Positions 1-9,470 of a stretch of 64,000 nucleotides of DNA are shown in pieces. The DNA is from Ananas comosus. Taxonomy: Eukaryota > Streptophyta > Magnoliopsida > Poales > Bromeliaceae. The DNA is taken from positions 775,394-839,393 of the forward strand of contig NC_033629.1 in the NCBI RefSeq assembly GCF_001540865.1, given 5' to 3'. The notes beneath the pieces are model-generated. The model was given only the letters and a program-made list of their open reading frames with translations, was not told the origin of the DNA and did no database searches. Both the position numbers and the translations under genes were made by a program. Positions within the stretch are counted from its first letter, which is position 1. Every line of letters starts with the position of its first letter.

Positions 1-536
1 CGCCGCCGACATCGCCCAACGTTGCTGAAGCCGCCGTTGGCGCTTGATCCACCATTGTGCCAGCCGTTAACACCGCCGGTCCGCCGCTGTGTCCACCCTC
101 CCCTCGGCAGCGGACATCTCCGCCGTCGACGCCCCCGCGGCCCTCGCCGCGGCCTCCGTGGCTGCTGCTGCCGCCGCTGCGTGCAGACATCTCCGCCCTC
201 GACGCCCCCGCGGCCCTCGCTGCGGCCTCCATGCCGCTGCGCTCGGAGTGCCACCGCTGCGCTCTCCCTTGCCGACCCAGGGCGGCGGCGAGAGAGAGAG
301 AGAGAGGGGGCTAAGATAGAGAGGAGAAAGGAAGAGAGAGAGAGTATGGGAGAGGAGGAAAGAGATAGAAACAGGGAGCCAGTTGGATGAGAGAAAAGAG
401 AGAGGATTAGAGAGAGAGAGAGAGAGATAGAGAGAGGGGGGGAGGGGGCTAAACCTCGGGAATAAGGAGATGTCTTGGAAAGGAGAGACGCCTCGGGAAG
501 GAGAGATGCCTCGAGAAGGAGCCAAGGTTCTTAGAA
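1..536. repeat. GC-rich direct repeat followed by GA-rich low-complexity DNA
   Basis: The first 290 bases are extremely GC-rich. A block of about 45 bp at 113-157 recurs with few changes at 186-230 (period 73). It is open in several frames and gives Ala/Pro/Arg-rich peptides with no domain I recognise. From about 288 the sequence becomes a purine run of GA repeats, then short repeats of an AAGGAGAGACGCCTCGGG type up to about 536. The region could be the cut edge of a gene or of a larger repeat. I see no convincing gene. Confidence 0.6.
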
Positions 537-845
537 AGAAGAGACGCCTTGGAATAGGGAAGAGAGAGAAAGGAAAAATAGCAAAATTAGGTTTTAGACT
601 AGACAGAAAGACAAAAAAATAGATGTGGAGGCCTAAAATTATGCCACGTCTATTGTTACAACCATCAAATTATGTATTTGGTTCTTGGGAAGGAGATGCG
701 CCTCGGAATAGGGAGGAGAGAGAAAGGAAAAATAGAAAAATTAGATTTTAGGCTAGACAGAAGAGACAAAAAAAACAGACGTGGAAGCTTAAAATTATGC
801 CACGTCTATTGTTACAACCATTAAATTATGTATTTGTATGGATTA
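537..845. repeat. Two tandem copies of a 154-bp unit
   Basis: The stretch beginning GGAATAGGGA at 551 recurs at 705, an offset of 154 bp. Each copy continues through GAGAGAGAAAGGAAAAATAG, a CTAGACAG segment and AATTATGCCACGTCTATTGTTACAACCAT. The copies differ by scattered substitutions and small indels, so the duplication is not recent. No coding capacity is seen. It may be the edge of a satellite or of a larger transposon. Confidence 0.7.
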
Positions 846-1189
846 TGTTGAAGGTGATGGAAAAGGTCTGCTGTGACAACTACCTAACTATGTAGGCAAT
901 AATGCTTAGAACTGATGATTTTTCAATGTAAATGAACTTAATTATGATTCAACATCCAAAGCCTAGATTAATATAGAAGATTCTGGCACTTTACAGTCAT
1001 TATAACTCCATGAAATCATAAATCCAAGTAATAATTAAGAAGAGTAGTACTTCTGATAAGGGTCTTCATAGTTGGTATATGTGAATATTAGACATAATAT
1101 CCAGTGCTCTTTGTTTGACTGTTTAGCAGAAAAGCAAATAATGTAATTCAAGAGGAAATAAAAACCAAAAAAAAAACGAAAAAGAAATG
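846..1189. other. Intergenic stretch, nothing recognised
   Basis: AT-rich single-copy-looking sequence with no open frame of note, no repeat structure and no regulatory motif I would defend. Confidence 0.5.
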
Positions 1190-1192
1190 TAA

Positions 1193-2119
1193 GGCCCCGT
1201 TTGGTTGAGGGGATAAGCGGGGATAACGAAAGTTATCCCCGCTATTCCGCCAAACAGAATCATTTTTTACCGGGATATTTTATTCCGGTCAAAGCTTGCT
1301 ATTCCCGGTTATCCCGGAATAGCAAGCTTTTTACTATTCCACCATTTTGGTGGAATAGTGCTATTCCCATGCTTAATTTCAAACTTAATTAAAATTATAA
1401 AATAAATTAAAACTAAATTATATAAATATAATATATTATATATTATAATACATTATTTTTATTATAAAATTATTAATTGTGCTATATTAATACATATTAT
1501 TTATATTTAAATATTATAATAAATTTTATAATAAATTATATTTAAATATTAAAATAAATTAAAATTTAAAATTTAAATAAATTTAAAATTTAAAATATTA
1601 TAATAAATTATATTTAAAATTTAAAATTTGTAATCTCAAAATTAAAGTTTATAATTTTAAATTCCACATTTTAAATTTTAAATTTAAATTTTAAAATTTT
1701 AAATTTTTGAAATTTTAAATTTGATTTTATTTTTTTTCAAATTTAAATTTGATCTTAAATTTAAAGTTAGAAATTTAAAATTTAAATTTTGAATTTAAAA
1801 TTTGAGATTTTAAATTTTAAATTTTAATTTCAAAATTTGAAATTTAAAAATTAAAATTTTAAATTTTAAAATATAAATATAAAATATAAAAATTTAAATT
1901 CTAATATAAATAAAAAAGTGATAATATTATTAATTTTTATTTATAACTACCCGCTTTAAATCTTATTCCATCTTATCTAACCAGACGTTATTTTTCTTAT
2001 TCCCAGGAATAACCCAATTTTCATCCAAACGCAAAATTGATCTAATTCCCGCTTATACCTCAATTTATACCTATTCCTGGAATACCCACTTTTTGCTTAT
2101 CCCCGAACCAAACGATACC
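1193..2119. mobile_element. Tourist-like (PIF/Harbinger-type) non-autonomous element, 927 bp
   Basis: The left end reads GGCCCCGTTTGGTTGAGGGG. The reverse complement of the right end reads GGTATCGTTTGGTTCGGGG, so the terminal inverted repeat is about 25 bp with a few mismatches. The element is flanked by TAA at 1190-1192 and 2120-2122, the 3-bp TWA target duplication typical of PIF/Harbinger. The interior is almost pure A/T with no transposase frame, so it could only move in trans. A diverged relative starts at 53317. Confidence 0.85.
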
Positions 2120-2413
2120 TAAGAGTATAAAGAAGCAAAAAGACCCCAATAGTTCTTTTTTTTTTTTTTCTAACCAGTATTTTCGAATCAAGTACTCAGA
2201 AAACCAATTCCATGCAGAAATCAACGTAAATTGCGCTACCGTACTTCAATCTGCTTCTCCAAGTGCTGCAAATGCTAATTTAAGAGGGTATTTGGATTGA
2301 TTAAATCGTAATTTGGTTACGGCTCATGTTTAGTAAGAGTATAAACATTAGTTTTGCCATCCTAATCCCACCAAGGATCAATATGACTTACAGCCGAATT
2401 ACGATTACGTCAA
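2120..2413. other. 3' flank of the F-box gene
   Basis: Short AT-rich stretch between the Tourist-like element and the F-box stop codon. It contains a T run at about 2156-2170. It probably holds the 3' untranslated region of the minus-strand gene. No clear polyadenylation signal stands out. Confidence 0.4.
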
Positions 2414-3415
2414 TCAATCGGCAAACGCCTGGAGAAGATTTACAGGACAACCAACACGGTGAAATTTCCGAAACATTCTCGGCAAGGAGACGACTTGCGA
2501 TCGAAGAGGAGACGTCGGGCTCGCCGCGCGGTACTCGCGCGGAGTGACGCCGCACCACCTGAAGCTCTCGATGCTCGGAGCGGAGATCGCGAGCGTCATC
2601 TCCACGTTTACGGCGAAGGCGTTCGTTACGCTCAGCCGTTTGAGCCGGCCGGCGGTGATGCGGAGATCCTGCAGTTTACAGCGATGGAAGTTCGCGAGGG
2701 AGAGTTCCTCCAGGAGGGGGCAATTCACGTCGAGCGAGGGCAGCGGCTGGCACCGCTTCAGCAAGCACGAGCGGAGGCGGGGGCAGGCGGAGGAGACGAA
2801 GTCGGCGGCGACGGAGGGGTAGAACCGGAGGCCGACAAGTTCCAAGGTGTCGAGAGAGGGCAGCCGCGCAGAGACAGGCCAGTTGACGGGCAGTGCATAG
2901 CTGGATGTGGTGAGGCGGAGAATTCTCAGCGATGCGAGGTGGAACAGGTCAGCGTTGCGGAGCCAGCGGCTGACGGTGAGGTGGGAGCAGTTGTGGCGGA
3001 GGGCGAGGCGGAAGGAGAGGAGGGCGTTGGCGAAGCCGCAGCGGGGGACGTCGAAGTCGTCGAAGTCGAGGTGGAGGGCGGAGGCCCAGAGGTAGCGCCA
3101 CCGCCGCGAGAGGAGGGCGGTCGCTACGACCGATTTAGTCGGCAGGTAGGAGAGGATACGCTCCAGGAGATGGCACGGGAGAGACGACAGCCCATCCATT
3201 GTGGCTTTTTTTTCTCCGTTGTTGTCGTCGTCGTCGTCGTCGCGCTCCTCACGATCATCTTCATCTACTTCTCCGTGATTTTTTTCGTTTTCGTCTTCTT
3301 CGGCATCTTCGACATTATCTTTTCCTTCTTCTTCTTCTTCTTCAATTTTTAGTTTCTTCCTCGGCGAAGGATTATGATCATGATCATGGGCAGGACGAGG
3401 ACCAGTTGTTTCCAT
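2414..3415 (-). CDS. F-box protein with acidic N-terminus and leucine-rich region
   Basis: One uninterrupted frame of 333 codons. I start it at the ATG at 3413-3415 (context CCCATGG); reading further upstream would need a TTG start. Residues about 25-70 are an Asp/Glu-rich low-complexity stretch. Residues about 76-115 form an F-box (LSSLPCHLLERILSYLPTKS, then SRRWRYLW), the part that binds SKP1 in an SCF ubiquitin ligase. Leu-rich repeats like those of the plant F-box/LRR/FBD family follow (CPRLRSCLLKRC, NCPLLEELSL, LKRLSV). Family members usually run 400-500 residues with an FBD or more repeats at the C-terminus. Here the frame turns into a Ser/Arg-rich tail after CGVTPREYR and stops, so the gene may be shortened or a 3' intron may be missed. 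The target protein is unknown. Confidence 0.85.
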   Translation of the reverse strand: METTGPRPAHDHDHNPSPRKKLKIEEEEEEGKDNVEDAEEDENEKNHGEVDEDDREERDDDDDDNNGEKKATMDGLSSLPCHLLERILSYLPTKSVVATALLSRRWRYLWASALHLDFDDFDVPRCGFANALLSFRLALRHNCSHLTVSRWLRNADLFHLASLRILRLTTSSYALPVNWPVSARLPSLDTLELVGLRFYPSVAADFVSSACPRLRSCLLKRCQPLPSLDVNCPLLEELSLANFHRCKLQDLRITAGRLKRLSVTNAFAVNVEMTLAISAPSIESFRWCGVTPREYRAASPTSPLRSQVVSLPRMFRKFHRVGCPVNLLQAFAD

Positions 3416-3680
3416 GGGCGGAAAAGTAGAGAGAAACAAACGCGCTCGATCTCCTCGTTAGGGTTCTTCCATATATATTGTAGGATGTATAAGAGCATGT
3501 GTGCAGATTTAATCCTAGCCGTTTATCTCAAATCTTACGACTGGTGCAGTTCTTTTGTTAGGATCTAAAATTTAGTGTCGATTAATTAAATAATAATATA
3601 GTTTAAGAGATAAACAACATAGGGTCATTATCTCAATGCATGTTCATTTTCTAAATACTTTAAATTTTTAGATCAAATCT

Positions 3681-3716
<36 letters not shown>

Positions 3717-3748
3717 GTATCATAAATGCAAAATTTCTCAAACTTCAA
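3416..3748. promoter_or_regulatory. 5' flank of the F-box gene with CT microsatellite
   Basis: Upstream region of the minus-strand F-box gene. It contains a TA-rich stretch around 3470-3480 and a CT microsatellite at about 3684-3714. I cannot assign a specific TATA box. Confidence 0.4.
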
Positions 3749-3751
3749 TTA

Positions 3752-4204
3752 GGGACCGTTTGGTTATATGTAATTATAAATACAGTCATGCAGTTGGAAA
3801 TACAACAGTTATAATTATATAAATTTTGTTTGGTTGAATGTAGTAGAAAACATTGCAAGTATAAATAATTTGTTTGGTTGCATGCAGTTGATAAATAATT
3901 TTTAAAATTTTATTATTTTATATATATGATGGTGAGATTACCTCCAATGTAAAAAGAAAAAATAATTTTTTTTTGAAAAATATTAAGGAGGTAAGCATAC
4001 CTTTTATTAAAAGTTACTCTCTCCAACTGTTGTAGTTGGAACTACGGCTAATTTGGGCGTAGTTTGAACTGCTGCAGTTGGGCCTCCTCCTGCAGTTCCT
4101 ACTGCAGCAGTTGAAATTAAATACATCAAATCAAACACGAAATTTATATTTACATACAGTTACAACTGCAATACAGCTGTAACTACATGCAACCAAAGAG
4201 TCCC
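3752..4204. mobile_element. Tourist-like MITE, 453 bp
   Basis: The left end GGGACCGTTTGGTTATATGT pairs with the right end, whose reverse complement begins GGGACTCTTTGGTTGCATGT. It is flanked by TTA at 3749-3751 and 4205-4207, the TWA target duplication of PIF/Harbinger elements. The inverted similarity extends inward through repeated CAGTTG/TACAACTGCA motifs, so the arms could fold. There is no coding capacity. It lies between the divergent F-box and ATG101 genes. Confidence 0.85.
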
Positions 4205-5367
4205 TTAGTGATCTACAATTAAGAAGAGTGTATTGCTTTCATCCTAAGTAAAGGATAATTATTATTTTGACAAGTGACAGGATTTTTAAATATTATATTG
4301 TCACATTTGCTAGACCATATAATTATTGTTAGAGCAATGCTAATTATTGTTAACTAATTTGATAGTATTGAAGAAACAATGATTTTAAAAATTCCCCAAC
4401 TCTAAAAATAACATCATTTTAATTCAAATAAACTCCCTCATAGTTATACATAATCTGAGAAAATCTCTATCATTATTTTTCACAATCATTTTACAGAATA
4501 AATTACTATATTATAACTTGTATTGGAATTAATAGTCAACTAATTATAAGTCACTTATTGTACGGTAGGCCATTTACATCATGTAAGCTACAAATTAAAA
4601 TCATTCCAATAGTATCCAGCTGTGGAATAAAATAAATGAGACGTGTAAAGATGAACTTAATTACGCTAGCTTAAGATTTAAGCTATTTTATTCTTTTTGC
4701 ATATATATTGTAAAAAAAGCCTTTAATTGATGCTAACATTGTAACTAATTTGTTTCAATATGATCTAGTGTAGGTGAAAGGATAATTATACAATTAAATG
4801 GTGGTTTTAGCCACGTAGTTGTAAACTTTAACTACATTCTATTTTGAAACTGCACCATAAACTTTACTTTGAGTGATTTAAGTTAAATAATTTAGGAATT
4901 TACTTAACCTTGCAATAAATTCCCAAATTTTAATAATTTTAATTTTTTAATAAATATAAATAATAAAATTAGAAAATCTGAAAAAGGTTAAATTTAACCA
5001 ACTAGAATAAATCTAAGTCCAAACCCAATAAAAACTAAAAAGGGAAGGGAAAGGTGATAGGGTCTATATGTAACTCAATAGAACTGTTTAAATTAATTCC
5101 AAGTCCTCTACGCGAGTAGCTATTCTTATTCCGTTTAATTCTTATTATTATTATTCTTATTCTTATTCCCCAGTTCGGGGATAAGTTACCTCGTACGGTA
5201 AAATATCTCTGATTAAATCGATCAATCGATCGCTCTAGAGCTCTCGCGATCGATCTCGTTACCATTTTCGATCTCTCTATTTTTACACGTAAATTTTCTG
5301 CGAATAATACCTTATTATTCAGGTTTTTATTCGCCTTTTTTGAGGGCTCATGCGTGAGTGAGACGCC
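4205..5367. promoter_or_regulatory. Spacer and presumed ATG101 promoter
   Basis: AT-rich spacer. The last 200 bp hold TTATTATTATTCTTATT runs, a CTCTAGAGCTCTCG stretch with GATCGATC repeats near 5216-5255, and the presumed 5' untranslated region. I see no coding sequence and cannot assign a firm TATA box. Confidence 0.45.
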
Positions 5368-7811
5368 ATGAATTGCGAAGTGTGCGAACTCAAAGAAGTG
5401 GTTTGTGTTTTGATTTTTTTTTCCCTTCAATTAATTGCTTTTTTTTTTTTTTTTTAGTTTTGTGGGTCTTATGTTCTGTGAAATTTAGGAGTTAAAACAA
5501 AAAAAAAAAAAATCATTTTTACCCAATATTGGGGATTGTTTTTATAGTAATAGGAGCATTATTCCAATTATAGTATTGTGTATAAAGAGAAATGATAGAG
5601 ATTTTTAATTGCAGGAGGTGGAGCACTATGAGATTCGAGAAGTTTTGCGATGTGAGTATACTTCTTTTAGTTGTTTTTCATTCCATAATTTTTTTTTTTT
5701 TTGAACTGAAATTAGAAGAATATATAGGTGCTTTTCATATTTCTTCTGCAATGAAGGGGCATTACAAGATGTTCTACTTAAGAATTTTCCTGCAGAGATA
5801 AATCGATTTCCGGAGAATGATATCAACATAACTTGAAAAGTAAATAATAACATCGATTTGATCTCCGCAAAAAGTATAAGACTATAGAAAATGAAATTGT
5901 ATGGTGTGTACCAGAAGCTTAATTGAACTTCCTTTTCCCTGTTTGGAGCTCTTCATTAGGCCTCAAAAATGTTTTACGAAATTAAATGGGTTAATTTGGT
6001 TCTGGGATGTTTGCTTTGCATTGGTGTTGTGTTAATTACTGGATTTTCTTACAAAGGCTCCGGCTTTGGTAAAATTGGCTTATGTTTCATATGAAATGCG
6101 ACTCATTTTCTCTGATGTTGGGTGGTTAGTAATTTTAATGTGCGGTTTTGCCATTTGCTAGTTTCACACCTCACTGCAGTTCTTAGTTAACATTGTTACG
6201 GAATTTTGTAGTTGTACGGGCCAATCTTGCATTTCAGATGCAGTTTCTAAGTACCAAGTCATCTCAAAGTATTCAAACAGCAGCCCCGACAGACTAATCA
6301 TATGGATACACGTCCAATACCCGTAGTGTAGATTCAGATATAGCATGAGAAATCCGATTTAGTTACATGTTTTAATCAGATCTTTTTTGTGCTTCTGATT
6401 GATATTTGGAAAAAAATTCACATCCTTACACCCTAAGATATCGAGTCTATGAAGAGAGTAAATTGGAAAGAAGAGGGTAAAAGAAGTACTTCTTGTGTCT
6501 CTTATTGGCTAGTTTGTTGACAATTGAAATCGCTTTTTGACAATACGTGCTAAGCTCTAATGAACCTGAATCCTACTATCGACTACAGAATAGTAGTTGC
6601 ATTTCGCAGGGGGGAAAAAGTACGTGTATAGTTGATCCCAGTGCTGGTCTTTTGGCGACTTAGACTTTCTTGGTTTATTTTTGCTGCGAAAAAAATGGTA
6701 ATATGTTCTCACTTTCTATTGCTGCAGGCATACTGCATACAATTCTATTTCACAGAGCTTTGGGTCTTGTTCGACCAAAAGACGTCGACTGTGAACTTTT
6801 TGAAATAACTTATGTAAGTATTGCTGAACACAAAGAAGTATCCAGTGGTCTCCGTCTAGATACACTGACTATGAGGTGTTGAGGCAGTAAAATTGAATTG
6901 CCAAGAAGCATTATTGTGCTGAATTCTCTACTGCGCAGGTTCAATGCGGAGATCCAGAGATAGAGAAGAAAATAGAAGATAAGATTGATGAGTTCATTAA
7001 TAAGGTTGACAAACATCCGAACAGAAGAAGCCAGGTTTATTATTTTCTTCTGTCGGAATTACTAAGATGAGTGCAACTTTTTTATTCTTTTACGTGTAGA
7101 GATGCTATATGCAGCATTTTGCATTTGGCTTTATGTAGAATGTAATTATGTGGATTTCCGCGGACCAAATTAAACTTTTACTGTAATGTATTTATCATGC
7201 AGATTTGTTTATCTTTCTACGACACCAAGAATAAGCAACCCTCATGGTTCATTAGCAAAGTAGAGCGACTGTACTGGGAAACATGGTGCATCAATTTGCA
7301 TGTCCTTAACCCAAAATCACTTCCCAAGTCTCACCAGAATAAAGTAATAGACGCTGGAGGTCGATTTTTCTCTTTTTTTACCCTTGATTTTGTTTACTAG
7401 TACGTCTCACTTGCCCATTTGTTTGATACATGTACTATCAATTGATTTCAGCATGTGCTTTCGAGGAGACTGAGTCGCACCGTGCTGCGTTGGAATCGTC
7501 ACTCCGTGAAGTTTTATTTCAAATTATAAAATTTGCCAATGAGAAGAAGGATCACTTGCCTCCTATACCTTCCAATAAAGAGGGCGCATCATTTCCATAC
7601 GAAATCACAATAGTGAGGTCCGTCTCTGTTCAATCTCTTTTTCCGGTCAATCCCTTTGGATCAGTTATCGATGAGACCTCGCACCTAATCATTTGACTCT
7701 TTTTCCTTTTCATATAATTTGCTGCGTAGTTCGTCAGAATCTTCTTTCGGGTGGCACGCTGATGTTTTCAAGAGAATGTTGCAGACGGGGCATCCGACAA
7801 TGATCGGCTGA
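5368..7811 (+). CDS. ATG101: Autophagy-related protein 101 (ATG101), seven exons
   Basis: Exons: 5368-5400, 5615-5651, 6728-6813, 6939-7034, 7203-7359, 7452-7617 and 7730-7811. All junctions are GT-AG and phases match, giving 218 residues, about the length of plant ATG101. The protein starts MNCEVCELKE and contains LFHRALGLVRPKDVD, CLSFYDTKNKQPSWFISK, VERLYWETW and EVLFQIIKFANEKKDHLPP, and ends FKRMLQTGHPTMIG. These are hallmarks of plant ATG101, a HORMA-fold subunit of the ATG1/ATG13 kinase complex that starts autophagosome formation in the cytosol. The WF pair of the membrane-contact finger appears within QPSWFISK. All exons are intact. The last exon is placed using the AG/GTCCGT donor at 7618, because the closer GTGAGG donor would break the frame. 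Confidence 0.95.
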
Positions 7812-8910
7812 ACATATACTTAGCCTTTCAAAAGGTGCTCTCAATATCTTCTGATAAAAGTTACACATAAAGAGCCTACGAGCCTTGTGTATACTGGATA
7901 GATATAACAGTGGAGAATTAATAGAAGTACATTATATTTATTATCTACACATGAAATGAATGATGAAATTTGAACCAACGAGTCTGATAGTTCTACTCAT
8001 GCTCTTTACTTTTATATTCATCTGCGCGTGTGGTTTTAAAATGAATGTAGTGTCCCTTTATTTTCCGTGCCAATTTTGTGAGATAACATATTCTGTTTCT
8101 GCAGTTTGTGCTCGCGCTGACTTTTGAAATTTTTTTTAGAGACAAATAAACTTCTCGAGTTTCTCTGATGTTTCTTACTGAATCTATGAGCAAGTTTAGA
8201 GCTGGTTATTATCATGTGGTACTACTTGTTTCTGCTGCGGCGAATTTGGTCAGTAAGAGCCTTCATCCCCCTTTTTCGAGTACAATTGCTTCTTTAGTCT
8301 TCTGTGCCCGGCTTATTGGAACAGCTTCTCTACTCTGAAAACTGAAACTGCGTCGTTCAATTATTAGAGTTTTTGACTGATGCATGAAGTTAGAGTGACA
8401 TTCTTTGCCGCAAAACCGTGACCACAGAAGAAAATTGCAGCAATGTGATGCTTTGTTCAGGAAGATCTCTTTTGCTTTCCAAGCCTTAAAGTCTAAGAAC
8501 GCATATCTAGAACAAAAATTTTGACCAGGTTTTTAATAATTGTTCGAAGATGGGAAGCTAATCTCTCTTGTTTGAGTAGATTCCATTCACGTCTTTTTTT
8601 TTTTTTTTAATTTCCTGATTGTAAGACGTGGAGTGCACTGATAAAACAGCTTCAGACTCTCAAAAACTTCCGAGGATTATCTGTCCAATTTTATTATTTA
8701 ATTTGAGTCAACAATATCAAAATTTAGAATTATTATTTAACTACAATAAAATCAAAGTTGAATAAACAATTTTGTATTAGATTGCATTGGATTACAAAAA
8801 ATTTTAATTTAATTCAGTTTACCCAAAAGATCTATTCAGGAGATGAAATACGATACCAAACCAATTCAATGAGTATATTTAACAAAATAAATTAAATTAT
8901 AAAATTTAAA
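7812..8910. other. 3' flank of ATG101
   Basis: Presumed 3' untranslated region followed by spacer. It contains poly-T runs (around 8595-8610) and no open frame that looks coding. Confidence 0.45.
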
Positions 8911-9139
8911 GAGTCCAACTACTATGCTATCGATAACACCAAGTACTTTTTGCTATTAAGTTTTCTGTTGTTAAATTTATTTTTTTTTAATCATTTTCAT
9001 TCTTAAAATCATACTATTTCACCGACCATTTATTAAACCTAGACAATCATTGTCATGCTAACTGCGCATTCCTTCGTCTAAGGGCCGAAAACTTAATAGC
9101 ACATGAGTAAGTGCTATTAATAATATTCTAGCTGAGTTC
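8911..9139. mobile_element. MITE of the GAGTCC(A/G)(A/G)CT family, about 229 bp
   Basis: The left end runs GAGTCC, then CTACTATGCTATCGATAACA. The right end is CTATTAATAATATTCTAGCT plus GAGTTCT. The two ends are imperfect inverted repeats of about 50 bp. The same ends recur at 55063-55314, 56022-56248 and 56325-57253. The interior carries the shared family segment around CATGCTAACTGCGCATTCC. No coding capacity. This copy is not embedded in a TA microsatellite, although (AT)n follows 160 bp later. Confidence 0.7.
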
Positions 9140-9470
9140 TAATTTAAATTATCTAAATATATTTTTTTTATGAATAGTGTTAATTATAATCATACTCGTT
9201 AGATAAGTTTGAATTTAATTTAGATTAAACTACATTAAGATCAAATCAAATCCCAAAAAAAGTAAATTAATTTACTACAATATTAATTTCATTTAAATAT
9301 ATATATATATATATATATACTAGATTAATTCACGATCTTATCCTCTCCGGCGGAGCACCAGAACTCGGTGCGGTCACCGCCTCTTCTCTCTCTGTCAGTC
9401 TCTGTGCGTTACGTCCCCAAATATATCTCCACTACGACGCCAACGGAGTTGTTAGAGAGAGAGAGCGTTA
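9140..9470 (+). promoter_or_regulatory. Upstream region of the TIN1-like gene
   Basis: Contains an (AT)n tract at about 9299-9319, then a CT-rich leader and a GAGAGAGAGAG run directly before the start codon at 9471. The tract is too low in complexity to name a TATA box with confidence. Confidence 0.4.

Noticed and set aside
2459..3352. Long plus-strand open frame of 297 codons
   Set aside because: It is the antisense of the F-box coding region. Its peptide is a Glu/Val/Ala-rich mirror with no domain.
3416..3439. Eight extra N-terminal residues of the F-box frame
   Set aside because: The frame extension begins with TTG, which is not a normal plant start. The ATG at 3415 has a good context.
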